Positions 11,910 through 25,800 of a stretch of 64,000 nucleotides of DNA are shown here, piece by piece. The notes below the pieces were generated by a model. The model worked only from the letters and a program-made list of their open reading frames with translations. It was not told the DNA's origin and ran no database searches. The DNA comes from Lentinus brumalis. Lineage: Eukaryota > Basidiomycota > Agaricomycetes > Polyporales > Polyporaceae. The number at the start of each line of letters is the position of its first letter. The stretch's first letter is position 1. The stretch is taken from the NCBI GenBank assembly GCA_001792895.1, contig MARA01000002.1, forward strand, positions 1,426,001 to 1,490,000. Reading direction: 5' to 3'. A program made the position numbers and the translations under genes.

Positions 11910-13596
11910 ATGAGTAACATAAACACGCAACCTCTCTGGGACATCTTCCAGCCTGTCGGGAATGGCGCCGCGGCAGCGCAAGCCAGCCCAGCTGCGCTGA
12001 ACGGCGGTGCTGTCGACAGCAGTTCATTCATGGCCATGTTGCAGTCTGACAACATTCAAGGCATTGGCAGTGCCGCAGAGCTTCCAGGTCAGTACCATTC
12101 TTGTGGGATGTGCATACATACACAACATACCTGCTAGATACTAGCTGACGACCCACACAGCCCTTGCAATTACGAACGAGGAGCGGAATGCGATCTGGTT
12201 GGCCTATCAAGAACAGCAGCGTCAGATCACGGCCATGACCCACCTACTGGATGAGGCAATCAACACACATCATCCACACGGGGGGAACCATGCGCTGGGA
12301 GCGAGGCTGATCGTGAGTGTTGAGTAGCTAACGGTTCGAGATGACGGTGGAACTAACTGACCTGGGTGGCAATATTGCAGAACGGCATCCATGAGCGTAC
12401 ACGCGAGCTGATGCGCGTAGGGAACGTCAAGGTGAAGTACACAGCGCGCCCCGGTGAGACCGCATGGTGGGATCTCCCAGAACGTCCTTCTGGGAGTACG
12501 GGGGCGCGGGTTGAGGACGACTTCTACTGTCCAGATTGGGATGCTCCCATCAATTCGCCGACCAACGACGAGTTCGTGGATGCTGTCGTAGAGATTGTTC
12601 TGATGGATGCCGTGAATGGTGAGCAGTTTCATAATGAGCAGTCAATCGTACCTGAGAACCTCATGCAACCAAGCGGGGCATCCATTCGAGCACCTGCGTG
12701 TCCCCATCAAGACGGCAGTCAAGCGGTATGTCCTCAGTCTCAAGACCGGGCGCAGGTTCCACATCACTGGGAAGGACGAACATAAGAAGTCGATGGATGA
12801 CCGACGGGCACGCCGTTCACATGTGCGCACCGTTTTTCTGCCGGTCATGATGACACCGTGCTGACACTTGTCATTGCTGCAGATGATCCGAGAGATGCGG
12901 AAGGCACAAGTGCCGCTCCGCAAGTATCTCGGGTACAACCAAACAGTCGGACTTGAAGCAGTGGTCCGCACCGACTATGTCAACTCCGAATGGAGTTCTA
13001 CAAGCGAGAAGGAGCCGGAAGTCCGTAAGGCACTCCGGGTTGCTCAGAACGTCAATGCGGGCAACCTCGAAGTACGCCCGGTGCTGTGGCATGTTGACAA
13101 GGTCAGTACGACTCGGAGCTGTGTATATTATGTAGTACTTAGCTCGGAACTCACCATGGTCCATCTGCAGCTTGATCACATCTTTGCCGTCTTGCGTGGT
13201 ATAAGGGCCGCGGGGATCCCTGCGCGAAATAAAGACCCGGCATTAGCAGCCATCCTCAACCCAGCGGACAACGGTGTCGACTACACCGAGGAGCAGAGGA
13301 AGATGTTCCTTACGATCGTTCAATCCACTGCGAATGTTCGTCGTCGGAGGGCGAATCAAAAGGATCGTTTCTGGGGCCGTGGAGATGAGCGGATGCGCAA
13401 GAGGAAGGACGGGCGATTGCCTGCGTACCATGAGCTCGTCAATCCGTCATGGGCCGGAGCGAGCGCAAAGAACATGCACATCTATCAGACTGCCCCCACA
13501 TGCCCTTCGCACTTCACTGTCCTGACTACTCCGATGCCTCGCGAGCTCATGACTCACGAGGATCGTGTGCGGTATGCTCAGCCTGTCGAAGTCTAA
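11910..13596 (+). CDS. Tnp2-associated companion protein, unknown function
   Basis: Six exons (11910-12087, 12161-12312, 12381-12618, 12674-12822, 12883-13101, 13171-13596) join in frame to 453 residues, all with GT..AG introns of 55-73 bp. I do not recognise a named domain. The middle has a basic cluster, VKRYVLSLKTGRRF followed by DDRRARRSHMIREMRK, that could bind DNA. The C-terminal 140 residues include RRRRANQKDRFWGRGDERMRKRK. It is convergent with the Tnp2 transposase, with 294 bp between the stops. Two-gene organisation is usual for CACTA elements (transposase plus a DNA-binding accessory protein), so a TnpA-like role is a reasonable inference. Confidence 0.6.
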
Positions 13597-13890
13597 GGCC
13601 AGCTCGAGCTTCCTCATCCTGTCAAATGTACAATTAATGCCGTAGTTCGCAAACATCCCACTCACCTCTGTACAAGTAGCGTACTACAATCATGATCCTT
13701 CGACGGTGTTCATTACCTATACGGATATCAAGTGGTATAGCACGAAGAGAGTAAGATTAAGTATCAAAAATGATACATATCCAACGTCACACGTCGACGG
13801 GAATACCAGCGTTTACGGATGACGAGAACACGCACGGACTATGAGGAGAGATCAGTGAACTGCACATTGCCAGACACATTATCATGTGGC

Positions 13891-16800
13891 TTACATAGTC
13901 CGGACAGGGAGCGTCAACCAAAATTGTGCGCCCTCGACTGTTACAGTGTGGCGTACTACGGGACAGAGAATGTCGCTGGCCTCGATCACTGCTCCAGCTG
14001 GGCCGGTGTCTGTTGCTTGTAAGTGCGAGCCATACTGCCAGAGACGAAGTTCGAAGTCTTCAGCGCTGTGATCAGGAGCGTAATCGATGATTAGAGTTTG
14101 GCAGACAAAGTACGATCGGCAACAGAAGACACGACGTACAAAGGTCCCCATGGCGATGTTGCAAGCACGTCTTGCAAAATAGGTCGGAGCCATTTGACGG
14201 AGGCGAAGAGGTGCGACGGCGACTCAGACAAAAGGATGTGCTGAACTTCAGCGACCCATGTTCGTGTCGCACCAGATGGACCTGATGTGCGGACGAGGGC
14301 GAGTGAGTCTCGAGAACTTGATGAAGTCGAACGCTGAGCTGCGATGTAGCGATGGCCGGAGATGATGATGTAGTCAAAAAAGGTTGCAGTGTCGCGTATG
14401 AGAAAGCTTCCGGCAGGAGCATAGGGTTCTAGGACAGTGCGGAAGGTCTGGAGAGGATGAGTGCGCCTCAAGAACCGCACGAAGTCTGAGTACACCTCAA
14501 GCTCCATGGATTCGTAGGACGCGCGAGGGCTGAGTTGAAGAGTGATGCCTCCTGCATGCATGTGAGCCTTAGATGTGCTGGGATGGGTGATATAAATAGC
14601 GCACCGTCGACGTATGCACTTTCGATGTCCTGAGCAAACTGTTGGACAGTGCCGCGAATGTCCACACTGGCCTGTACCATCTTCTTGCACCCCTCTCCCA
14701 CGCAGTTAGCTGAAGCGTCTCGCAGCCCTTCGGCGAGCTGATCAAGTGAGACCCTATTTAGTGGCTACGCATGACATCCTGATCGTCAAGGTGATGCTTA
14801 CAAGTCGATGAAGCCCAGCAGTGCGATGGAACTCACGTAAAAATGTACACTCGAGTTCGCCTCCGTCGTGATTGTTGGTCTTGCAGCTCTTCAGGATCTT
14901 GTTGAGCCGCTCGAAGACAAATGTCCAGAACTCGCGTAATGGGCCATACTTCAGTGCGAAGTCGCCAGTGTGTGTTGCGTAATGATGGTTTGGCTTAATG
15001 ACGCCAGGCCCATAAAGCTGAATTGCCTGTTAGCAGTAAGGTCATCCCTACATAGCCATAGCACTGACCTCGAGCAACTCGGTGCAGTATTCTCGCAGAA
15101 GGTGATCAGCAGCAGCAATGTCGGAAACGGTGAGTTCCTCGGCAAGCAGTAGTCGAAGGGCGTGAGACAGCTTGAGGAAGTTGGAGAGATCGCGCGGGTG
15201 CATAGACGGACTCGCACCACCTTCGTCGTATTCATCCTCGTCGGATACATAGGCATCGTCCTCGGGGATCTCAACGGCACCGTCATCGTCTGGCTCAAGC
15301 TCCATGTTCTGCAGATAGAATTGGTCAGTTAAGTTGTCGTCATGTATAGTATGTAGGTGTACCATCCATCGTTCCGTGTGTACCACAGGACGCGATGAGC
15401 GTCGCGGAGTTTGCAATAGATTGGCCTGGACTGCTGTCAGAAATCGAAAGACGCACATATGTGCGTTCACATACTGTTTGCCTCTTCGTACGTCCTTGCT
15501 TCCGGGTTTTTGTTCCTTGAGGTGGTGGAGCTTGCCCAGCCGCCTTTGACCGCTTCCTTTTTTCAAGGAGAGTGGCGATGCGCGTGCGACGATCTGCAAG
15601 CCCCGTACCATCAGGATCTGGTTCGCAGTTCGACCAGAGCTGTGGAAGCTGGCCGGTATGGTTAGTGCGAGGCAGTCCGAAGTGTTGCGCTCGGCATACC
15701 AGTATGGGGGCCACAACTGTCGCCAGCAGCATCCATTGGTCCGATGTAAGAGAACCCCCAGCTGGCTCTCCAACGAGATGCGGGAGACGGCCCAGCTTAG
15801 TAGGAGCGACGAACTACCAGCAATTATATTCCGTCGGTAGCTCACCCCGAGTCATAACGAGTGCATTACAACTTACCGTTTGCAACATGCTATGAAATGT
15901 AGCAAGCTCCTTCGTCTTTCGAAGTATCTTCAGCTTGACCCAGATGAGATAGAAGTGCGTCTTGACGAGACCTATTACGAGGGCTGCATGAGACAGTATC
16001 AAGAGCCAGGGGGGTTGTGCGACTCACCCAGAAACAGGTTGTGCATTGGATCGATGACGATCATCTCGCACATATCGAAGTACGGTAGCCGAGCCAGTTC
16101 GGACCACCGAGTCCCATTCGCTTTCACGAAGTCGTCCCGACCCTTGTTGCTCGTCTCTGCCAGATACTCGGCAATCTTGGCACGATGTTCATCATTCGTC
16201 CGAGCCCTGAATGCTAGGAATATATATGCATGCATACTCAGCGCGATAATCTACAGTTCAAGAGAGCTGAAGTCACATACCATTCCGGACGAATGCGTCT
16301 GCAGTGGCCAACGCCGCCTTCGTGATCCAATCGACGGTGCAGAAATAGTTGTGCATATGTGACGCGAACCCACCAACCTTGTGCGCAGCCGGCTTGTCAC
16401 AGAATACGCCGACGAGAATGACGCGAACGCGTCGGCCGTCTGGATATCGAGGTGTCTTGATGATGGCTCCGACGTGCCATAGGCGCAGGAGCTCATTGAC
16501 GAGCACCCGTAAGTAGTACTGTGTTTGCACGGGGTCTGTCTCCTTTGGCCCTGGTATGATACCGCTGAGAAGCAGGTTAGTAGCACGGAACCTGGTATGA
16601 AGAGAGGGTATAAATCAGTCTCCGTTACTCGTTCGCACCCGCATGCGTACCTTAACCATGCAGGGAAGTTGATGATCATGAACGACATTGGACACGACGT
16701 ATATGACGCTGCAATCAGGCTGCGCAAGTATGAAAACCTGTTGAAGAGCAGCGACGCGCGTGAGAGAGATGCAACAGCGTGATAGGACTAGCCTACCAGT

Positions 16801-19800
16801 CCAGTCCAAAAGCAAGACCAAGGCGCAGCTCGCCATCGGGCCCGTCGTCGTCCAAGGGGTCGTAGTTGAAGAAGGGTTTGTCATCCGGGCCACGTACTCG
16901 ATGGCAGATGGCTCCGTCGAACATGTCCTTGTAGCGACCGAGAACGCGTGGTACGAGCTTCCACGCGTTCATTATTTCTTCGTTGCCAGGCACGGAGAGA
17001 ATAGCACTGAGTTGTTCAGTGATCGTCTTGAAGGGAGAGCGGAGACGGGGCTTCTTCGAGGAGTGTGGGGAGCTTGAGTCAGGGAACGCGAACAGAGGCG
17101 TGTGGCATCCAGAGCAGCGCGCGTCCGGATTGGCACATATACTCTCCGGGTGCACTCGTAGGCAGGCCGGGCACGTAGGAAGCTCGTGTATGATATTGTT
17201 GAGGTGCAGTGCGGACATAACACCGGTCAACGACTTCGGAAGGGCAGGTACAAGCGATGCCCAACCTAGCTCGCAGAACACGAGTCCGACGATCGAGATG
17301 ACGACATCGACAAAGCGGTGGGGAAGATGACCGACGAGGTGGAGAAAAGCGCACAGAAGCGTGATGAGCAGGACGGCTGGGTGCCATCCATGATGAGCGA
17401 GAGAGAAGGGGATGTCGCTCGGGGCAGGCGGCGAGCAGAACATGTCGTCCATGCCAGTTGACGAATCGGAGGGATTCCCCGGTGCCGACTGCTCGTCTGG
17501 GACGTCTTCAAGGGCCAAATGCGCTTGGGTCGACGATGACACATCGTCTTCCGCTGCAGCGGCAGCCTGCTCGTGCTCTGACCGCCCGAGGGCCTCATAG
17601 ACGGCGTCGTCGTCTTCCCAGTCATCTTCGCAAATCGGGATCTCGTCTCCCAGTACCTCGTCTGCGTAGTTGGTTGCTGTCAAGATGTTCTCAGCGCCAT
17701 GTCGCAGAGCGAGTGCAGCGAGAACCGGGAACTCACCTGGTTCAGCGATTGCAAGTTCGACTCCAGTTTGCGCGGTCAGGTCAAACTCAAGACTGAGGGC
17801 TAGCCCCGTTGTTAAAAGCCCAGTAGTGGTAGATGCCGTGCATGGGATGGCAGGGGATGCGGCGACGAGAGGAAGTGAGGCCGATTGATGTGGCTTGGGA
17901 AGAAGGGTCTCCATCTGGCGACGCGGAGCGTATTCACGAGCTCCGACTGTCGGAGACTCAAGGAGTGGTCTGATTGAACTGTCAACAGTATCAATGACAA
18001 CACGTACAGCTGTCCAAGAGTCTAGACGTATACCTATTGATGTATGGATTGACGACATCAGGCGTCGCAATGGAGACGCCTTGCCCGCATGTAGGCAGTT
18101 CGTTCTGCACGAATATCACTCGTTCAGTCGTCACACGCCATCAGAACATCACGAAACCACCTGGACATCACGATCAACTGATTTGATTAACCCGTGTTGC
18201 GCCCCCGGCTACACGGGTTAAACAAAGCCAGAACCTCTCCCTGCCCCTACTACGAAACTACCTACGAGATCCTGTGGGTTTCTGCTGTAAATAGCAAGAG
18301 ACCGCTCCTCCCTATAGAGGGAAGGAGTCCAGCGCGCGCGACTACCTACCGGCAAAGCCCGGGAGTAGTTCCCGGGCTACGTAAGCATATCAGCGCGCCC
18401 CTGGCGGAGTTCCCGCCGGCGCCACATGCCTTCCCGCGCCCGTCCCGCCGGCGCCACATGCCTTCCCGCGCCCGCCGCCGTCGTGCCCGACGATGAGCTC
18501 GACGTTGCCCCCTCCCGCCGCCAATTCTCGTCCGTTTCCCCTCGTTCTTGTTGTGATCCTAGGTAGTTTTCGACGCTCTTTCTAATGGTACCATTTACTA
18601 AGCGATACAACTTCTTGTAGTGAGTGGTCAGCCACTGTGAGATATGGCGCGCCACCTGGGATTCGAGCTCCGCTGATCTGCAGCCACAGGCGCGTCTGGG
18701 CGCCCGCCCGCCTTTCTGCCCGACTCTCGCTTACCATCGCCGTGCTCCCTCGCCTCGCCGCCACTCTCGCTTATCTGCCATCGTCGCGCCCCCCGCCTCG
18801 CCGTCGCCTTCCCCGTCCCCGTCCCCGTCGCCTTCGCTTGTCCCGCCGCTCGTACCTGCTGTCCAAACGGCCCCGGAGGGTGGTTCTAAGAACGTGTGAT
18901 AGCCACGGACGGCGGTCATCGAGCAGCATACGGTGACTCTCTGTCTACGTACGTCCCCGCTGCGCAAATGCCGCCGCGGGCGGGATGAGAGCGTTCCACA
19001 CTGACAATTCCATCAGCGCGGACACATCGGCTATCACGTCAGGAACAGCGCCGCAACTTCCACGCCCGCCCCGTCGCTCGCCCGCCGAGCCATTCCCTCC
19101 CCCTCCCCCCTCCCCACACAGTGCCACTGTCTTCAAAGTCGCAATCATGTACGTGTGTGCGTACCTGTATTATAGCCACTGTTCTGACGATACGGCAGAC
19201 AGTGGATAGTCTTGTCGTAGGACAGGTACATCCAGGCGCTACATCCACGCGCCTGGAAGTACCTGTCATCCGGATCCCATCAATATCACGGGTGAAGTGC
19301 CCGATGGCCCGGCAGTCCCACTTCACCGCTGCAGGATCATCATAGTCAATGCTGAGTGCTTAAGGCCGTTCATTCGCAAGACTACATGCATTGTGGTGAG
19401 CTACACTGACCGCGGTGGCGCCGCTGAGAGCTGACTTGAGGAGGGGGACAGGGGAAACAATGCACCCCAAAATAACGCGCGGGGCACGAGGCTCGGAGAA
19501 ACCACCCGGTTATGTCATTGCCAACAGTCATCGCGCAGGAGTCCAGCAGGAGTCAAGTTGTTACAGTTGCGTAGGTGGTTCAGAAACTACTCATAGTAGA
19601 TGTCTGTGGTCGTAGAACATGTGCAGACTCAGTATGTCATGCTGCTACTTATCGTCACTGTCAGAATACATGCGGTCAACGTACGACGCGCGCGTTCTCT
19701 GGTTCCAAGCAGCCGGAATTTTGCCGAGATTGGATCGCAACACATCGCAAGCGCGAGGGGCAAGGACAACGCATATTCATATTCATGTAATAAAGTCGTA

Positions 19801-22800
19801 CAGATAGTAGATAGGGAAGTGATGGTATGCGAGCTTTGGGAAACGGGTTACATGCATGCGTGAGACTCAAGACGTCGGGGCGGTGTTCTCATTGGTGGCA
19901 CTACCACGAGCACGCTTGCGCGGCGGCTCGCCGTCGCCTGAGGACTTCTTGGTGGGCCGCTTGCGGGAACGCTTTGGGAGGACGAGCGCAGTGCCGTCGG
20001 CGTTCGCAGAGGCATTGAGGAAGCAGAAGGCACGTGGGCCGGGGTCGCTGAGAGGCGCAGCAGTGGGAGGAGGAACGGGAGTGGCGGCGGCGGCAGTGGG
20101 AGCAGCGGCGGCGGCGGTGGAAGCAGCGGCAGTGGGAGCAGCGGCAGCTGCGGCGGCTGCGGTGGAAGCGGCGGCTGCGGCGGTGGCTGCGGCGGAGGTG
20201 GGAGCGGCGGTGGCTGCGGCGGAGGTGGGAGCGACGACGGCTGCGGCGGAGGTGGGAGCGACGACGGCTGCGGCGGAGGTGGGAGCGACGACGGTGGGAG
20301 CGACGGCAGTGGCGGCGGCGGCAGTGGCTGATGGGGATGTCACAGGGGCCGGCGGCGACGTCGTGGGCAAAGACGTGGGCGGGGAAGGCGGCTGCAGCGC
20401 CGAAGAGGGGGAGGAGGACGTCGAGGCAACGTCGTGGTCGTGGTCCTGCTCCTGCTCCTCCTCGCGGGCGAAGGAAGCACCGCCAGTGATGAAGGCGGTC
20501 GCGCGACCGTCCCTGTATGAGTCCCTCCAGGAGGTCCAGTCTTCGTCGTTGAGCTCGATGAAGCCGGCGGAGTTGTTCTGGAAGGCGTTGAGGAGCACTT
20601 CGAGCTCCACGCGCGACAGCTTCCCAGGGGCGAGGAAGCGTTTGATCGGCCAGTTCTTGATGATGATGCCGTACTTCAACGTGATATGGTCTTCGAAGTT
20701 AACATAGAACATCTTGACGATCGTCGTGCGCGTGCAGGATTCCTCTGGACACGTTGTCAGGGCGGCGCAAAGAAGATAGACAATTTTACTCACGAAGTTT
20801 TCCCAAAATCAACTCCTTCACCTTGTGTTTGAGTTCGAGTGTCTCCTTCTGGGCGTTGCGAGTGACACCTGTTAGAAGAAAGTCAGCAGATAACATGAGC
20901 AAATGAGTAATGAACGTACCGTCGACACCAGAGATACAGTAGGCCTCTAACTTCACCACGAAGTCTTGAATTGTATTCTTCGAGACGAGCTCGAAGAAGT
21001 TAGCAACGCGGTCGCTGGTGTAGAAGACGAAGGGAGGGTTGTAGTCGTCATGGTTGGCGCGGACGGCGAGGAGGGCGAACTCGTTCTCCGTGCGGCCATG
21101 GCACTCCTCGAGCTGGAGGCGAGTGAGTGGGGGGATGAGGAGAGGAGGCGAGTCACATACCTGCGCGACCGTGCTTGCCAAAGTCGCACGCGTGTCATTG
21201 AAGGCATTCAAGGTGACGTTATGCACACCCTTCCGGCGGCCCTCCTGGCGTTCCCGAAGCTTCTTCAGCTCATCGGCGGCGGCGGCCTCTTGCTCCTCCG
21301 GCGACATGGACTTCCAGGTCTCGGCGAGTTCCTTGATGGTGGACTCCGAGGAGACGCGGACGGTCTTCTCGGGCGTGGTCTCTTCTGTTGTAAGTCAATA
21401 CAGCGAGCCTGAGAACATGTGATACGGTAGAGCGCATACCATCATTCATCCGCTTGAGCTCCTTGCTCACGTACGCATTCCACAACGATATCTTGCGCGG
21501 GGCCTTCTTCAGATGGAGGACGTTCTGGACAATGAGCCGAAAATAATAATTAACTTTGTGGCCCCCGAACGTAGCCTCCATGTCGAGAGCGAGCTTCCAT
21601 ATGATCTCGCGGGCGTCGAGCAGTGCCTGGCGAAGGTCGTCCTTCTTCTTCTCGCGAGCGGCCTGCAACGCCTTGATTTGTTCCTCGGAGAGGTCGTCGC
21701 GTTTCGTGCGCGTGCGACGCTTCCTCCGCTCGTTCCAAGGATAGCGAATGCGAGTTGGACCGGACGTGCGAGCCCCAGTCGTGAGGCGATGGATAACCAC
21801 GTCAGCCTTCCGGGCAGGCATCGCGCGAGGACGGGGGAGGAGGGTTTGGTTTTCTGGTAGTTTGCATTACCTTTAATGTGGCAGTCGGAACGTTCAACAA
21901 ACATTCAATGAGCACGTGAGCAACTAGCAGGAACCAATGATATTGAGCATTCAGAGACAAGATGGCGACATGATAGCAACAACTAAAATTCCGGGAGTTT
22001 CATGTTCTCCCACAGCATCGTCGCATCGCGCGTGCTCCACCCGAGCATGAGTCCAACGTGATGCGTAAAGGCCTCGACGGTCCTCGCATGTACACGTACC
22101 TGCAGGAGGGTGAGCAGCTCTGCGGGGCCAATGCCGCTGCCCGTCAAGAGCCGGTCAGCCTCAGGGCCAAAGAATACGGCGGGGAGGTTGGGGTCGAGTG
22201 AGGTCGCCATGGAGGTCGGTGGGCGGAGAAGACGTCGAAGTGGTTCGACCGGGTCGGCGCGGAGGATCTGCCGGAACGCTGTCAAAAAAATCAGCACTAG
22301 CATGATGGCTTAGCAACCCGAACGCACCAGCTGACAGCTCCGCCATGTCAGCGGCCTCCTCAATCGACGGCACGACGGGTAGGGTCGGATTGTTGAGGGC
22401 ACGCGGGGACTTCACGGGGCTGGGCGAACGCGTAGCCACTGGGGCCGCACCCTTCACCGGGCTCGCCGCTCGGGAGGCAGATGGCGGCGGGCTCTGGGGG
22501 TTCTCCTCGAGAGAGGGAATCTCGAAGCGCAGCTGCCTCGTAGCGCGGGCGGACGGAGGTGGTAACGGCACGCCGGCAGGGAGGAGAGGGAGGTTGGCTC
22601 CCGGCTTCTTGAGCATCGCGATGAGAGCTTGCGACAGGGTCTCGCACCCCTCGAAGGTGGTCTTCAGGTCCTTTGGCGCCCCTTCTACATAACGCCGAAC
22701 TTCCTTCCTACGGCGAGAGTGAGTTACATGAAGACAACGCAGTACAACAACACATACCATGCGTAACCGATATACACCCCGGTTTCGCGACCGACTTGCA

Positions 22801-25800
22801 CGGCGTAGATCGGCCGGCCAACTTCGAGCTCGATCGTTGTGGCTGGACTTCGTTGGAGGAGATAGACCATAGTGTAAGCATCGTCCGCGACGGTGATCTT
22901 GAAGATGCATTCATGCAGGGCAAAGATCGCCTCCGCGTCGTGCTTGTTGCCGCAGATCACCACAATCGGGACCAATGCCTTCGGCGCGCCGAGAGCGATA
23001 CCCCGCGGACTACAAGAGTCAATAAATAAGTACGCGGGGACGCAAAGCGGAGAAGGAAGCAAAGGGAGAGAAGGGAAGCTCGGAAGCGGGTGATTCGAAG
23101 GAAGATGTACACATACCGGTCTCGCTCGTAAATTCCTGCTTTCTTCCCGCCAAGAACAACGTAATAGGGGCCGTCGTGGGTGCTGTCCATGGTATCCGAG
23201 GGATGTCTAGAATGTCTGGGCGGAGCGGCGGCAAGACGGAGAGACAGAGAGACAGAGATCGGACAGAGAGATGCAGATCGACTGGGATATGAAGTCCGAA
23301 GTCCAGTTAGCGCTCATTAAGACGCTCTCCCGGACGCAGTATTTCTGCCATTGTCTCTTCCACCGTCTCTTCTGTGCCTACAAATTTATGGAACGAGCAA
23401 TAGCAATGCAATAGCTATCTATTGGTATTAATTTTGTAGGTGTTCGAGCGAGTGTTCTGACCCGTCAAGAATACGCACCCTCTGTGCACATTTTCGCTCA
23501 AATACACATTCACAAAACGGTACCACTTGGCCATATCTTTGGACTCATACCTTCGTTCCCTGCCAAAATCAAGGATGTCACGTAGTTAGCTATTGATAGC
23601 ATGTCTCTGCAATTTGACAGCGCTATGTGTGATATTACGCCGTGAATCTTGAAAGTATGATGTCCAGGAACCTAGTGAACCCCGAACCTAGATCCGCCAC
23701 GTTATATCCTCCCTACTCGCGTCCACACACATCGCCCCGCCAGGCACCATAGACTATACCATTCTAGTACTTAGGAAAAACATTCCCTGAAGCCTGGACC
23801 GCCCTACGCGAGATTGTCGCAATGATACATGGTGTTCGTGCGTGAACAGCGGACGTTGGTGTCCCTTCGAACCTGCGGGCAATACCAACAGCTACTCGCT
23901 ACCGGACAGCCGCAGCTTGATAGTGGGGATTGCCGAGGGTCGTATACATGCCATAAGAACGTCCGAGTAATCTACATTGTACGCTACATAGCCAGAGCAG
24001 CCACATACTCCATAAGTGCCGAGACCTCCTCACTAACCTCGTCGTCGTCGTCGAGCAATGATTCCTCAGCCATGTCCTCCTGAACTGCCGACGTCTCCTC
24101 TCCAACGAGCTCCTGAAGATGCGATGGGGGCACCAGAGCTGGCAGCGTCGCTCCCACACGCGTGCCTGGGGTAGGATTTCCGGTGAAGCCGGGCAGCGCA
24201 TACGTTGCCTGGATATACACCATGTTGCGTGCGTTAGCTCCACGACGATGCCGGCAGTACTCGTCCACCGCTCCGTAGAGCGGGCTCTGGTTGGCCTTCA
24301 GCTCCTGCAGAACGGCTGTGAATAGAATCTCCTCGTCGCGTATGGCAGTGTGAACGCGTCGTAATTCCCTGTTGACGTTCTTGATCTCCTCGTGCGCACG
24401 AAGGAGACGCTGCCAGGTGCGGATCGTCTCACGCACGGCTGGTTCCGCCCACTGCTTCTCTCGGAGATCGTTCCGGGTTCCTTCGAGCAAGGTAAACTCT
24501 TCGACGAAGCTGAATTGAGACGCCTTCGACCAATCAAGCGTGGGACGTGGGGGATCCAAGGCGCGTGCTGCGTTGTTGTATGCTGCAACGGCGGTGCGTA
24601 TAGCCTTGCACCTGCGCTGCAGGTTCTTCGCAATATACGTCCGTGCCTTGTACCCTAGAACGCCGCAGTGAGTGGAGCTCATGGTAGTGAGATCTGCGGA
24701 GATCTCACCTGTCTGCGCGATGTTCAGCTTGTGCAGCTCGAACAGACGCTGTACGACAAGCCGCTGTAGCTTGCCGAGGGCCCGCTGGTAGGTGCGCTCG
24801 GCGATGTACTTGACGGCGTGCTTGTACTGCGCATCCATGGGGGACCAGCGCTGCTCGATCCCGAGGCGTACTTCGATTGCAATGACGTCGGCGGTGAGTT
24901 GATCGACGCGCTCGCGTAGGTGCCGGCGGCGCGTCTCGAGCTTACGCGTGGCAGATAGATCGGCCTCGTACGTGGTCGGCCCGTTCCTCGGGGTCAGGAA
25001 CGTGAGCGGGCGGGGCGTGGTGGAGGAGCTCGAGGGTCCATTAGCCGCGGCCTCAGCGGCTTGAGCCACGCGGTCGTAGTACCGCGCTGACGTGTCCTTC
25101 AGCTCCTCGCTACGCGAGATTATTAGCGCGAACACAGTCGTAATGAAAAGCACACACCTGGCCGCCCACAGTTCTTGCAGGGCCTCGACATACAGAACGT
25201 CGCGCAGATCTTCGGAAGACTCATCGCGTAGAGTGGTGAAGTACGTGCGCTCTTCGTCCTCGAAGCGACGCAGGTCGTCTTCACTCAAGGACAGTGCCTG
25301 AAGGGCTTCGCGGAGGACGGGGGCCTTCTCCTCGATGATATTGAGTGCCTGCTTGTAGTTGCTGTAGAACATATGTCCGAGGTTCGAGTACTTCTCGTGA
25401 TCCCAGTGCTCGAAGTAGGTGGCGATCAATGCGCGGCGTCGATAAGGAGAGGCGTAACGCGTAACGGACGCCAAGTGATTGGATCGGCTGAAGATCCGTT
25501 CCATCGTTTCGAGATCTTCGAGCCCCATGCCCTCGATCCGGTTTGGATGGAATCTCACCTGGCAATTATAGGAGTGTGAGTAACCGTGAAAGGCTGGGAC
25601 GCAGAACTGCGATCCGCTCTCAGCGAACGCGGGGCCAAGCGAACTATTGTTCACTGTGATCAGGAACTCGCAGCCAATATCGTAGCCCCACATCTTCCTG
25701 CCGACAACCTCCTGGTCCGTCTTGGCGACGGTCGCGAGCCCGTACTTGGCGCTGTAATAGAGTTTAGCGAAGGTCCACACTAATAGCGGGTGAACATGTA

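Noticed and set aside
18158..18849. Reading the 690-bp repeats as retrotransposon LTRs
   Set aside because: The two copies are inverted, not direct, and no gag-pol sequence lies between them; an 8-bp duplication outside and a KDZ transposase inside fit terminal inverted repeats.
18624..18936. ORFs inside the terminal repeats (two frames rich in R, P and S)
   Set aside because: They follow from GC-rich CCGTCC-type simple repeats, have no splice or motif support and occur identically in both repeat copies.
19856..20707. Plus-strand 283-residue Ala/Val/Gly-rich ORF
   Set aside because: It is the antisense shadow of the minisatellite-coded tail of the HMG-like gene, whose exons splice properly on the minus strand.
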